DNA of 64,000 bases, taken from the NCBI GenBank assembly GCA_937921035.1, contig CALEUL010000061.1, forward strand, positions 158,330 through 222,329, read 5' to 3'. Below, in pieces: positions 24,843-33,166 of this stretch. This DNA comes from an uncultured Porphyromonadaceae bacterium. GTDB taxonomy: Bacteria; Bacteroidota; Bacteroidia; Bacteroidales; Muribaculaceae. Within the stretch, counting starts at the first letter, position 1, and each line of letters begins with the position of its first letter. Position numbers and translations under genes: made by a program. A model generated the notes under the pieces. The model worked only from the letters and a program-made list of their open reading frames with translations, did no database searches and had not been told where the DNA came from.

Positions 24843-25133
24843 CTACTGTAACTCATTAATATATTGAGTGCGTTTATTACCATATATACTCGCGCTATCA
24901 TTATGAGAATAGCAAATCAAAACATCTGGAAGCAAGCTGGGGATTGAACCTTTTATATATTTCATAACAGGCTCTCCTGAGGGATAATACCACTCGTAAA
25001 TAAGATAAAGATTTGTCCGCGGCCTTAACTTATTTGTTCGATTAAGCACGGCTTTTTCATCAGCGATAATCGCTTGAGTGATAACTGAGGTAATTAATTT
25101 TTCAACAAGATTCACATCCATTTTTGTATCCAT
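24843..25133 (-). CDS. Small protein of unknown function trailing the HipA-like gene
   Basis: The frame encodes up to 96 residues starting MDTKMDVNLVEKLITSVITQ and overlaps the last 22 bases of the hipA-like gene; an alternative ATG at 25121 would remove four residues. I recognise no family. The middle (RPRTNLYLIYEWYYPSGEPVMKYIKG) looks like an ordinary folded protein. Composition is A+T-rich like hipBA. Overlap with the kinase gene suggests translational coupling and a role in the same system, but the frame could also be a decayed remnant. A longer reading from 25205 lies in shadow of hipA. Confidence 0.5.
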   Translation of the reverse strand: MDTKMDVNLVEKLITSVITQAIIADEKAVLNRTNKLRPRTNLYLIYEWYYPSGEPVMKYIKGSIPSLLPDVLICYSHNDSASIYGNKRTQYINELQ

Positions 25134-26374
25134 TTGTCGAATCGTGGCGCGAACATTTCTATGTCGCGCTGAGGCAGTTCGAGTCTTCGGGCTTCTGCGC
25201 GCCATGATTGCATGGCGGTTTTTACTTCGTTGATAATGCCCTTGGCTTTCTCCGCTGAAAGCATATAATCACTTGAAGAGGCCAATAGGATATTGAGGTT
25301 GGATTCGCTTGTGGAGCGGTTTATCAATAGGCTTTGATTATTGGTGAGGGTTGGGTTGATATCGTATGCAGGAGAAAGTTCCCAACCTTTACGTGTCAAA
25401 AGGAAACCATGATTGCGGAAATGATCGTCGGAGTTTCCGATAATGATGTAGAATGCCACGCGGCGAAATAGTTCCTCCAGGTTTTGCTCGACATTGCTCC
25501 CTTGCTGAACAATGAAATCTATAATGTCGGTGTAGCCATAGCCCGTTGAAGCGTTGTCGCCATCGGTCAGTCCGAGCAGAGTCAGCGCGGAGGCGAAATG
25601 TATTCGTCTGTCGGCTCTATTCCTGTCAAAGCGCTTTGACAGAAGAATGTGATAGTCTTCGCCGTCGATTGTGCGTGTATCTGCAACATTCAGTCCGGCC
25701 TTTCGGCCCATCACATGACAGAAATGCTCCCATTTGGCGACATCGTAATCATCTTTGCGCGAAGGGAATTTGGCAACAGTCAGACTGCCATCCTCGTCAA
25801 TGACAGATGCCTTCGGTCTGGCACCGCCGAGAGACGTTCCCGGATGCAGTAGTTGAGCGAGCCATTTCTTCGACGGCAGCAAATGCTTTTCCTCGCTAAG
25901 TTCAATCTCATGCGCTGCCCGCATCAGTTCTCTTACATTTGCCAATGGCGGCACACGAAGGCTTTCTTCGCAGTTTATGAAATTTCCTCCGGGAGTTTCG
26001 GCAAACCGGAAACCGCCCATACGCGAAGCATCGTCAATGCCCATAAGATAATCAAACGAGGTCAATCTGTGCACGGCTCTCTTCTCATCAGATGCTGCAA
26101 TTTGCTCCCGGCGGTTCAGCAATGTGCGGCCCCAGCGGTCGGGGAGAGCATCAGAGAAACAAGCGAAAATGTCGCGTTCAGGTCGAGTGTATTGGATGCC
26201 GGTATAGTTATGCAAATCATCGCTGAGGAAAACATCTCCATATCTGGCAAGCCACTCTTTATCATACGAAAATCCGTAAGTCTCGCTGCCGCGCACCGAG
26301 TCATAGGATAGTTCGCCAATCAACTGAGGCGTTTCGAGCCAATCAAAATCGGCATAAACAAAAAGTTTCTTCAT
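25112..26374 (-). CDS. HipA-family serine/threonine kinase toxin
   Basis: The 420-residue protein has the HipA plan: an N-terminal segment (LIGELSYDSVRGSETYGFSYD) and the kinase core. Kinase markers are LLHPGTSLGGARPKASV (the loop carrying the autophosphorylated Ser in E. coli HipA), LTVAKFPSRKDDYDVAKWE, the catalytic loop IGNSDDHFRNHGFLL and the metal-binding ELSPAYDINPT. In known HipA proteins the kinase phosphorylates an aminoacyl-tRNA synthetase and stops translation. It starts 3 bases after a HipB-like gene, forming a type II toxin-antitoxin module. All key residues appear present, so it is probably active. Confidence 0.9.
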   Translation of the reverse strand: MKKLFVYADFDWLETPQLIGELSYDSVRGSETYGFSYDKEWLARYGDVFLSDDLHNYTGIQYTRPERDIFACFSDALPDRWGRTLLNRREQIAASDEKRAVHRLTSFDYLMGIDDASRMGGFRFAETPGGNFINCEESLRVPPLANVRELMRAAHEIELSEEKHLLPSKKWLAQLLHPGTSLGGARPKASVIDEDGSLTVAKFPSRKDDYDVAKWEHFCHVMGRKAGLNVADTRTIDGEDYHILLSKRFDRNRADRRIHFASALTLLGLTDGDNASTGYGYTDIIDFIVQQGSNVEQNLEELFRRVAFYIIIGNSDDHFRNHGFLLTRKGWELSPAYDINPTLTNNQSLLINRSTSESNLNILLASSSDYMLSAEKAKGIINEVKTAMQSWRAEARRLELPQRDIEMFAPRFDKWIQKWM

Positions 26375-26377
26375 GGC

Positions 26378-26698
26378 TTACTCCTTTTTAGATGCGCGTT
26401 GACGATGTTTCAGATTCAAATCTTGTAAATTGCGCCCGAGCGTATCCTCTTTGGCAATTAAAAGAAGATCGTCATCAAGTTGCAGAGCATAAAGGACACG
26501 CGCATAGATGCCGATTGAGACCGTGGGCGAGCCTTTCTCAATGCGGTTCACAGTGAGAGGGGAACAGGTCGCACGCTCCGCAACCTGCGCAATTGAGAGA
26601 TTCCGACGCAACCGGGCGAGCTTAATCTGCTCACCCATAAGAGCCATCTTCTGCTCCAGTTTTCGGGGCAGCTTAGTCCCCATAGTGTTCTTTGCCAT
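26378..26698 (-). CDS. HipB-like helix-turn-helix antitoxin/repressor
   Basis: The 106-residue protein contains an XRE-type helix-turn-helix (QIKLARLRRNLSIAQVAERATCSPLTVNRIEKGSPTVSIGIYARVLYALQ, shown here only as the span of about residues 20-70) and a basic C-terminal tail (LKHRQRASKKE). It immediately precedes the HipA-like kinase. Known HipB neutralises HipA and represses the operon. A 13-base palindrome at 26732-26744 in its upstream region is a candidate operator. Confidence 0.88.
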   Translation of the reverse strand: MAKNTMGTKLPRKLEQKMALMGEQIKLARLRRNLSIAQVAERATCSPLTVNRIEKGSPTVSIGIYARVLYALQLDDDLLLIAKEDTLGRNLQDLNLKHRQRASKKE

Positions 26699-26731
26699 TG
26701 TTTATATTTTAAGGTGCAAAGCGGTAAGTCG

Positions 26732-26744
26732 ATGACTTTGTCAT
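26732..26744. promoter_or_regulatory. Candidate operator palindrome upstream of the hipBA-like pair
   Basis: ATGAC-TTT-GTCAT is a perfect 5-bp inverted repeat 33 bases upstream of the hipB-like ATG. Position and symmetry suit an autoregulator site; no second copy was seen and no function is shown. Confidence 0.4.
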
Positions 26745-26852
26745 TCTCAATCTATCTTTTAATACTGCAAAAATAGTAAAAATATTTATTATATGATATA
26801 TTAAGTGATGAATAATTACAGTGTCTGACCACCCTACACCGTACCGACATTC

Positions 26853-26884
26853 TTTGTCGCTTTCAGATTTTTTCGCTATTTTTG
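26853..26884 (+). promoter_or_regulatory. Promoter for the GH97 gene
   Basis: TTTG (26853-26856), a 20-base spacer and TATTTTTG (26877-26884) match the consensus; the ATG is 27 bases downstream. Confidence 0.75.
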
Positions 26885-26911
26885 CAAAAGTAACAACAAG
26901 CACATTATCCC

Positions 26912-28897
26912 ATGAAAAAATTCGCTCTGCTGCTCCTGGCCGGCGCCGCCGTCGTGGCCGTTCAGGCAAAGACTGCCTCGTATACCCTTAAATCGCCCGA
27001 CGGAAAGGTTTCTACCAGAATCTCTGCGGGAGAAATTTTCAGCCTCAACGCCGAATACAACGGCGCCGAATTGATGCAGCAATCGCAGATTGGCCTTCTG
27101 CTGGACAACGGCACCACCATCGGCACCGACGCCAAGGTAAAATCGGCCAGGCGCACAAGTGTAAGCGATGTCATCGCTTCGCCATTCTACCGTTCGGAAT
27201 CCATCCCCGAAAACTACAACCAGCTCACCCTCCGCATCGACAAGAACTGGGATGTGCAGTTCCGTGCCTACAACGACGGCATCGCATACCGCTTTGTCAG
27301 CAACGCCAACACGCCTTTCAAGGTTGTAAACGAGATTGCCGAGTACAACTTCACCCCAGGCACCACGGCTGCGATGCCGTTCGTGAAACAGAATAACCCG
27401 AAAAACTTCGAACAGCAGTTCTTCAACTCCTTCGAAGCGCAGTACACAATCGCCGAAATCGACAAAATGGACAGCAAACGCCTCGCTTTCCTGCCCGTGA
27501 TGGCCGAGACTGCCGGCAACACAAAGGTGGTGATTACCGAAGCAAACATCGACGACTACCCCGGAATGTTCCTCAACGCGCAGGGCAATACCCTGAAAGG
27601 TATATTCCCTCCCTACCCCAAGACTATCGAACAAGGCGGCCACAACATGCTGCAGGGTGTGGTGAAATCGCGGGAGAACTATATCGCCAGTATCGAGGCT
27701 CCGCGCGCTTTGCCGTGGCGAATAATCGTTGTGGCCGGCGATGACAAGACGCTCGCCGCTACCGAACTCAGTTATCTGCTCGGCGCACCTAACCGCTTGG
27801 ACGACATCAGCTGGATAAAGCCTGGAAAAGTGGCATGGGAATGGTGGAACGCATGGAACATCGACGGCGTGGACTTCAAGACAGGCGTGAATAACGATAC
27901 CTACAAGGCATACATCGACTTCGCTTCCGAAAAAGGTATAGAATATGTAATCCTGGACGAGGGCTGGGCTGTGAACAAGAAAGCCGACCTGTTCCAGGTC
28001 GTTCCGGAAATCAATCTGGAGGAACTGATTGCATACGGCAAGGAAAAGAACGTAGGCATCATCCTCTGGGCCGGATATCTCGCTTTCGAGCGCGACATGG
28101 AAAGGGTGTGCAGGCACTATTCCGAAATGGGAGTCAAAGGATTCAAGGTAGACTTTTTCGACCGCAACGACCAGCCGATGACCAAATTCTTCTACGACGC
28201 CGCCGAAACAGCTGCACGCTACAATCTCGTGCTCGACATGCACGGTGCATTCATCCCCGCCGGTCTCAACCGCACATATCCCAACGTGCTCAACGTGGAG
28301 GGCGTTTTCGGCCTCGAGAACATGAAATGGTCAAAAACGGATGTCGACCAGGTTACATATGACGTTCAGATACCCTTCATCCGCCAGATTGGTGGTCCTA
28401 TGGACTACACCCAGGGCGCGATGCGCAACGCCTCTAAAGGCAATTACTATCCCTGCAACAGCGAACCTATGAGCCAGGGAACACGTTGCCGCCAGCTGGC
28501 ATTATATATGGTATTGGATTCGCCGCTGAACATGCTATGCGACTCCCCCTCCAACTACCGCCGCAACGACGAATGCGCCACTTTCATCGCCGAAGTTCCA
28601 ACATCATGGGACGAGACGCGCATTCTCGAAGGTAAATTCGGCGAGTACATCGTTACGGCACGCCGCAAGGGCGACACTTGGTACATAGGCGGTATAACCG
28701 ACTGGACTCCCCGCGATATTGATATCGACCTTTCGTTCCTCGCGCCCGGCATGCACAAGGCCGAGATATTCAGCGACGGTGCCAACGCAAGCCGCGCGGG
28801 CCGCGACTACAAGCGCGCCACCACTACCCTCGACCATGACAGCAGCCTCAAACTGCACCTCGCTCCCGGCGGCGGTTTCGCAGCCATAATCAGATAA
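26912..28897 (+). CDS. Glycoside hydrolase family 97 (retaining-type) enzyme
   Basis: The 661-residue protein has a signal peptide (MKKFALLLLAGAAVVAVQA) and the GH97 arrangement of an N-terminal beta-super-sandwich, a TIM barrel (KVAWEWWNAWNIDGVDFKTG through FKVDFFDRNDQPM) and a C-terminal beta domain. GH97 contains inverting alpha-glucosidases (SusB-like) and retaining alpha-galactosidases. Asp414 in GFKVDFF sits where the retaining clade has its nucleophile, and a Glu follows in LNVEGVFGLENMKW, so the retaining clade is favoured. It is probably periplasmic. It is a single gene, not in a visible polysaccharide-utilisation locus, with its own promoter and terminator. Confidence 0.92.
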   Translation: MKKFALLLLAGAAVVAVQAKTASYTLKSPDGKVSTRISAGEIFSLNAEYNGAELMQQSQIGLLLDNGTTIGTDAKVKSARRTSVSDVIASPFYRSESIPENYNQLTLRIDKNWDVQFRAYNDGIAYRFVSNANTPFKVVNEIAEYNFTPGTTAAMPFVKQNNPKNFEQQFFNSFEAQYTIAEIDKMDSKRLAFLPVMAETAGNTKVVITEANIDDYPGMFLNAQGNTLKGIFPPYPKTIEQGGHNMLQGVVKSRENYIASIEAPRALPWRIIVVAGDDKTLAATELSYLLGAPNRLDDISWIKPGKVAWEWWNAWNIDGVDFKTGVNNDTYKAYIDFASEKGIEYVILDEGWAVNKKADLFQVVPEINLEELIAYGKEKNVGIILWAGYLAFERDMERVCRHYSEMGVKGFKVDFFDRNDQPMTKFFYDAAETAARYNLVLDMHGAFIPAGLNRTYPNVLNVEGVFGLENMKWSKTDVDQVTYDVQIPFIRQIGGPMDYTQGAMRNASKGNYYPCNSEPMSQGTRCRQLALYMVLDSPLNMLCDSPSNYRRNDECATFIAEVPTSWDETRILEGKFGEYIVTARRKGDTWYIGGITDWTPRDIDIDLSFLAPGMHKAEIFSDGANASRAGRDYKRATTTLDHDSSLKLHLAPGGGFAAIIR

Positions 28898-28920
28898 ATT
28901 GTTTCCTTAAATATACAACA

Positions 28921-28958
28921 GACCCCGGCGGCTATGTAGCTTCCGGGGTCCGCTTTTT
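28921..28958 (+). terminator. Terminator after the GH97 gene
   Basis: GACCCCGG (28921-28928) and CCGGGGTC (28943-28950) form an 8-bp stem with a 14-base loop, then CGC and five T. Its T tract touches the stop codon of the convergent M16 peptidase gene. Confidence 0.88.
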
Positions 28959-30219
28959 ATTGTTTCGGTCTGTAATCCAGCCGGACGTAAGGCGTGTGGT
29001 TGAACAAGCGGTCGGCCTCAGCGGCGATAGTGTCAACGGCAAGAGCTCGGCGGTCGCGCACCTCGCGGTTGATATCCTCGCCGTGATATTCGGCCTTGGC
29101 AAGATTCGTGGCACGCGAAAGATAGCCGAGGTTGGAGTAACAGAAATTAGCCTCGAAATTGTTGTAGCATCGCTCAAGCTCGCGCGGCGATATATCACCA
29201 GGCTCTGCCAGGCGGCGTGCCTGGTCCATTATCATTTCCTCGGCACTGTCGAAAGCCTCCGGAGAGGCATCGGAAAGCTGGGCCATTATCAGCACAAGGC
29301 CCTCGTGTTCACATCCGATAATGGAGGCGTCGCAAGTAGAAATCAGCCCTTTGGACACTTCGTACACAAGTTTCTCGCTAAACCGAGCGGAATATCCCGC
29401 AGACAGCAGGTCGGTGATTGCGTCGGCGGCGAAATAACGCTCTGTACCGTAGGAATCCATCGGAATGGCAAGCACAAGCATAGGGAAAGGTACGGCGGCT
29501 TCCTCCACATGATGAACCTTGGCCGTCGGGAAACCCGGAGCAGGCAGCACGCGGGATGCGATATCGCGGCGCGGTATATCGCCGAACCATTCGTTGGCAA
29601 GGCGCACCGTAGTATCAAAATCAACGTTACCCGCAACAGAAAGGATGGCATTGTTCGGCGCATAGTGCGCATAGAACCATGCTTTTACATCTTCCATAGC
29701 CACATCTCGTATATGCTCGGGCATGAGACCGATCACAGGCCACGAGTACGGATGATTCCCGCCGTAGGCAAGACGCCGCACAATATGCATCAGGTCGCCG
29801 TACGGCTTATCGAGGCATGTCTGCTTGAATTCCTCAACCACAACCCCTTTCTGCACATCCAGAGAACGCGGATTAAAGGCGAGCGAGAGCATGCGGTCGC
29901 TTTCGAGGTAGAATGCCGTGGATATGTTCTGCGCGGGCAGCGTTATATAGAAATTGGTGAAGTCGGAACTTGTCCACGCATTGTTCGTGCCTCCAGCCGC
30001 CGTCAGTACGCTGTCGTAGTCGGGCACATTGACCGAACCTCCGAACATAAGATGCTCGAAAAGGTGTGCCATGCCCGTGAGCGAGCGTTTCTCGTCCCGG
30101 GCGCCGACATTGTACAGCACATTCACCGCCGCCATTGCTGTGGTGCCGTCAAAAGAATGAACAATGCGCAGGCCATTGTCTAAAACGGCTCTGCGCACAG
30201 GATATTCGGGGTTGCTCAT
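28957..30219 (-). CDS. M16-family zinc metallopeptidase
   Basis: The 420-residue protein has the inverted zinc motif HxxEH (His52-Leu-Phe-Glu55-His56 in GMAHLFEHLMFGGS) and the downstream Glu in VVVEEF, plus the R/Y segment of the second half (SARFSEKLVYEVSKGL). It is therefore probably catalytic. No signal peptide is evident, so it is likely cytoplasmic; M16 enzymes cut small peptides or presequence-like substrates. Its ATG overlaps the stop of the cyclophilin gene (ATGA), so the two are translationally coupled. Confidence 0.92.
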   Translation of the reverse strand: MSNPEYPVRRAVLDNGLRIVHSFDGTTAMAAVNVLYNVGARDEKRSLTGMAHLFEHLMFGGSVNVPDYDSVLTAAGGTNNAWTSSDFTNFYITLPAQNISTAFYLESDRMLSLAFNPRSLDVQKGVVVEEFKQTCLDKPYGDLMHIVRRLAYGGNHPYSWPVIGLMPEHIRDVAMEDVKAWFYAHYAPNNAILSVAGNVDFDTTVRLANEWFGDIPRRDIASRVLPAPGFPTAKVHHVEEAAVPFPMLVLAIPMDSYGTERYFAADAITDLLSAGYSARFSEKLVYEVSKGLISTCDASIIGCEHEGLVLIMAQLSDASPEAFDSAEEMIMDQARRLAEPGDISPRELERCYNNFEANFCYSNLGYLSRATNLAKAEYHGEDINREVRDRRALAVDTIAAEADRLFNHTPYVRLDYRPKQ

Positions 30220-31100
30220 TCCGAGAGAACCTTCATCGAAATAATGCGTATGTCTTTCGTAGGACGGTCGGCACCGTCGGTTTCGGCTTTTTCAATAGCG
30301 TCTACAACATCCATTCCGGAAATAACTTCGCCGAAAACGGTATAGTCTCCGTCGAGATGCGGTGCGCCGCCTACATTGGCGTATGCCTGACGCATTTCCT
30401 CGGAAATCTCGGGTGCCGGCTGCTTGGCGGCTATTTCCTCGGTCTGGCGTATCAGACTGTCCTGCAAAGCCATAAGTCCATCTCGGTCGCCTCGCTTCTG
30501 CATGGACTGTATGCTGTCGCGGTGCTGCATGGCAAGATCGTTGAATATTTTCTGCATATTCTTGTTTTGCAGGCTTTTGGACATCTGGTTAAGCTCGTTC
30601 TCGGAAATCCTGCGGCCTGTAACGATATAGAACTGCGACCCGCTGGACTGCTTCATGGGGTTCACCATGTCGCCCTGACGTGCTGCCGCCAGAGCGCCGC
30701 GTTTGTGGAAATGTTTGGGGTACACAATCTCGGCGTCGATTTTATAATCGGGCCCCCCGGAACCGAGGCGCTGACCCGGAGCGGCGTTGCGGCTGTCGGG
30801 GTCGCCGGCCTGAATCATGAATTCCTTGATCACTCGGTGAAAAAGCGTGTTGTTGTAATAGCCTTCCTTTACAAGTTTCAGGAAGTTGTCGCGATGTTTG
30901 GGCGTATCGCCGTACAGAAGGATTGTGAAATTGCCGGCAGTGGTGGCAACCTCGATTTTGGCGGAGGCTGTGTCCGGTGTGTTCTTGTCGGTCATGGAAA
31001 TATTTGTATCTTCAGGTGTAGCCGCGGCACGGGACGTGCAACTCATTGCAAAGACGGAAATGCAGAGCGCTGCCGTGGCGGCAAAAAAGAATTTTTTCAT
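30216..31100 (-). CDS. Cyclophilin-type peptidyl-prolyl isomerase lipoprotein
   Basis: The 294-residue protein has a lipobox (SVFAMSC) and a cyclophilin domain with TTAGNFTILLYGDTPKHRDNF, LFHRVIKEFMIQAGDP (catalytic Arg in FHRVI), QSSGSQFYIV and YTVFGEVISGMDVVDAIEK. A helical insertion of ~85 residues (about 170-255), rich in Gln, Lys and Glu, interrupts the domain before GDYTVFGEV; such inserts occur in Bacteroidetes cyclophilins. It probably helps fold exported proteins. It is coupled to the M16 peptidase downstream and follows an unknown gene by 6 bases. Confidence 0.92.
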   Translation of the reverse strand: MKKFFFAATAALCISVFAMSCTSRAAATPEDTNISMTDKNTPDTASAKIEVATTAGNFTILLYGDTPKHRDNFLKLVKEGYYNNTLFHRVIKEFMIQAGDPDSRNAAPGQRLGSGGPDYKIDAEIVYPKHFHKRGALAAARQGDMVNPMKQSSGSQFYIVTGRRISENELNQMSKSLQNKNMQKIFNDLAMQHRDSIQSMQKRGDRDGLMALQDSLIRQTEEIAAKQPAPEISEEMRQAYANVGGAPHLDGDYTVFGEVISGMDVVDAIEKAETDGADRPTKDIRIISMKVLSE

Positions 31101-31106
31101 TGTTAA

Positions 31107-31487
31107 TCAGATAATAGCCGTGGGAAAAAGGCGTTTATAAATGCGGCGGAAATTATCGTCCGTCGCGCATAGCTCGTTGCAACGCGACTCATAGTCCTCG
31201 CCGTACAGGCCCTGCAGCAGATCGGGCAGATAGCGGTGCTCGCGGTCCTTGTCTATGGCCTGCGATACCAAAGAGCGGATTGCAGGCGCATAACCCTCGG
31301 CATCGATGGCATGCAGATATCGCGCCGCGCTTGCAAGAAACTGGCCGGAGAGGTCAACTCGGGCCATATTCTCTATCAGTTCGTCTATTTCTTCAGGACC
31401 GCATTCTCCTATATGATTGGCAAGATATTCATAGGTCAGCAGACCGTCGGCATCCTGCTTCAGCTTTTTCTTATCTTCTTCAGTCAT
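31107..31487 (-). CDS. Conserved-looking helical protein, unknown function
   Basis: I do not recognise this 126-residue acidic protein. It has no signal peptide or membrane segment and appears wholly helical (LLTYEYLANHIGECGPEEIDEL; LSGQFLASAARYLHAIDAEGYAPAIRSLVSQAID; LPDLLQGLYGEDYESR). It is the first gene of a minus-strand run with the cyclophilin (6 bases later) and M16 peptidase, and has a promoter box at 31510-31517. The operon suggests a role in protein quality control, but that is inference from neighbours only. Confidence 0.75.
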   Translation of the reverse strand: MTEEDKKKLKQDADGLLTYEYLANHIGECGPEEIDELIENMARVDLSGQFLASAARYLHAIDAEGYAPAIRSLVSQAIDKDREHRYLPDLLQGLYGEDYESRCNELCATDDNFRRIYKRLFPTAII

Positions 31488-31509
31488 AATATCATTTTAT
31501 ATTTTGATA

Positions 31510-31517
31510 CAAAGGTA
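31510..31517 (-). promoter_or_regulatory. Promoter -7 box (TACCTTTG)
   Basis: On the minus strand TACCTTTG lies 22 bases before the ATG at 31487. It likely drives the unknown gene, cyclophilin and M16 peptidase. Confidence 0.5.
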
Positions 31518-31669
31518 AATCTTTTTCCCGTAAAACCCAAGCACAGGCAAAAAAATGCTTTATTCTGTACTATAAGATTATATAGAGATCTGAGACATCA
31601 AGAATATTTTATCTTCTATTACATCTTTTCGAGTATTTTCCCGTCTTATAAGTGAAAAGTATTTTTATC

Positions 31670-32173
31670 ATGGCAAGAACAACTCAATTCATATTCGAGA
31701 TACTTGAGGCTGAAAAAGAGAAACTTTTTCAGTATGCGAGTTACCGACTTCATAATATCAATGATGTCGAAGATGTACTTCAGAATCTTTATATCAAGAT
31801 TCTCGAAAATCCGAAACAATTCAGTAATATCGCAAATAAGCAAGCTTATCTTTATCGAATTATTAGTAATGAATGTACAGATATATTGAGAAGTAAAGCA
31901 AATGTCGATTTATTGAACGATGACAGAATAGCATCACTTGACATTAAGACTTTACAATCCGAGAATTTTGAAGATGAATTCAAAATGATTAATCGCCTGT
32001 TAAATATTCTCCCTTTGGAACAATCAGAGGTCATAAGACTAAGACATCACAGCAGTCTGTCGTTTCAGGAAATAGCAGATATAATGAATGTTCCATTACC
32101 AACTGCAAAAGCGAGATATCGCTACGGAATCGAAAAAATACGCAATAATTTAAAGAAACATAATCTACTATAA
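31670..32173 (+). CDS. RNA polymerase sigma-70 family (ECF-like) factor
   Basis: The 167-residue protein has sigma region 2 (LFQYASYRLHNINDVEDVLQNLYIKILENP, span about residues 20-49) and region 4 (LPLEQSEVIRLRHHSSLSF then QEIADIMNVPLPTAKARYRY helix-turn-helix), with no region 3, as in extracytoplasmic-function factors. ATG 31670 is chosen over GTG 31652 because homology begins at MARTTQF. The DNA is visibly A+T-richer than its neighbours, a sign of transfer. A membrane protein gene follows after 4 bases, probably its regulator. Confidence 0.9.
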   Translation: MARTTQFIFEILEAEKEKLFQYASYRLHNINDVEDVLQNLYIKILENPKQFSNIANKQAYLYRIISNECTDILRSKANVDLLNDDRIASLDIKTLQSENFEDEFKMINRLLNILPLEQSEVIRLRHHSSLSFQEIADIMNVPLPTAKARYRYGIEKIRNNLKKHNLL

Positions 32174-32177
32174 TCAT

Positions 32178-32924
32178 ATGCAAGACACAAACCAAGAAAG
32201 CCGGGAATTCGAGAAGGTTGTCGAAATACTTACACCTAAATTCCAAAGAAAATGTGAGTTTTCATTCACAATGCCTCGTAAACGGTTTATGAATAAAATA
32301 TGGACTATCAGCAGCCTCGCCGCAATGTTTGTTGTAGTGTTGACAATAGTCATTAAATCTGTTATTCCCGTTTCAGCAGCAGAGGTAATTAATTCAGCGT
32401 TTGCAACTCTAACAGATGCAGAGAGCATTAAAGTAGTATTCGTATTGCGCGGGGCAAAAACTTCCGCAGTAGAAATATACACCCCTGACCCATCTGGAAA
32501 TATGATAGAAGGGACACTCTACGTAATGCGTAAAAATGGCAAAGTGAATATTCGTATTGACTGGCACGACGCAGAGAAGAATTCCATTATATTTAATGGC
32601 AGTGACTATACCCATCTCAGAAACAACAGCATTGTAAATAAACATTCGTCTTCGTTTGGAAAGGAAATAATGAATCTTTTCAGCCAAAACACGTTGCCAA
32701 ACGAACTAATAGACAAATCGACACTATCGACAGACGGGAATATGGTAATAATGAAAAGCCACGATGGTAACATAACACTCTGCGGAGAATTCCAAAGAGA
32801 CAGCAAGCAACTTATCAAGGCTTCGGCAATAATCGCATTGCCAGATGAGCAGGATATAACATTGCTTGAAACCAAATCAATCGAAACAAACACAAGCGTT
32901 CCTGAATCGTTATTTTCCAAATAA
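32178..32924 (+). CDS. Single-pass membrane protein, putative anti-sigma or sensor partner
   Basis: The 248-residue protein has a cytoplasmic N-terminus (~45 residues), one membrane helix (about 46-67, IWTISSLAAMFVVVLTIVIK) and an extracytoplasmic domain with beta strands resembling LolA/MucB-type folds (IKVVFVLRG; GTLYVMRKNGKVNIRIDW; NSIIFNGSDYTHL). The layout and coupling to a sigma gene fit an anti-sigma factor with an extracellular sensing domain. No zinc-binding ZAS motif (HxxxCxxC) is visible, so the inhibition mode would be atypical. It is A+T-rich like the sigma gene. Confidence 0.65.
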   Translation: MQDTNQESREFEKVVEILTPKFQRKCEFSFTMPRKRFMNKIWTISSLAAMFVVVLTIVIKSVIPVSAAEVINSAFATLTDAESIKVVFVLRGAKTSAVEIYTPDPSGNMIEGTLYVMRKNGKVNIRIDWHDAEKNSIIFNGSDYTHLRNNSIVNKHSSSFGKEIMNLFSQNTLPNELIDKSTLSTDGNMVIMKSHDGNITLCGEFQRDSKQLIKASAIIALPDEQDITLLETKSIETNTSVPESLFSK

Positions 32925-32984
32925 GCTCAAACCCAAGCGTGGTTAATCCACATGTAGAATCATGATATAACTGAAAGATAAGTG

Positions 32985-33010
32985 CTCCGAGAGAAGCCCC
33001 TCTCTCGGAG
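32985..33010 (+). terminator. Terminator-like hairpin after the sigma/membrane-protein pair
   Basis: CTCCGAGAGA (32985-32994) and TCTCTCGGAG (33001-33010) form a perfect 10-bp stem with a six-base loop. The trailing T tract is weak. Confidence 0.75.
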
Positions 33011-33149
33011 ACATTTGTATTAATGGCTGTTAGGGCTCAGATGGAATAGGCGATATCCTGTAACGAGAACAAGTCGGGGTTTTCTTTGCTTTCTCGGGCC
33101 GGATAACGATTTTTTCAACAAAAACTTTCCGTATGCGGCGCCGTTTAGC

Positions 33150-33157
33150 TAATTTTG
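33150..33157 (+). promoter_or_regulatory. Promoter -7 box (TAATTTTG) very close to the hydrolase start
   Basis: TAATTTTG ends 9 bases before the ATG at 33167, giving a very short or no 5' leader. It probably drives the hydrolase/Mur ligase/Ddl trio. Confidence 0.6.
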
Positions 33158-33166
33158 TACACCGAA

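Noticed and set aside
24611..26744. Genomic island integrated at tRNA-Met
   Set aside because: The 3' end of the tRNA faces pyrK, not hipBA; no integrase gene and no repeat of the tRNA 3' end was seen.
26876..28243. Long minus-strand frame opposite the GH97 gene
   Set aside because: It is rich in Val, His and Phe, as expected for a shadow frame, and GH97 is fully supported on the plus strand.
29100..30180. Long plus-strand frame opposite the M16 peptidase
   Set aside because: It is the complement shadow of a gene with intact family motifs and has no recognisable protein features.
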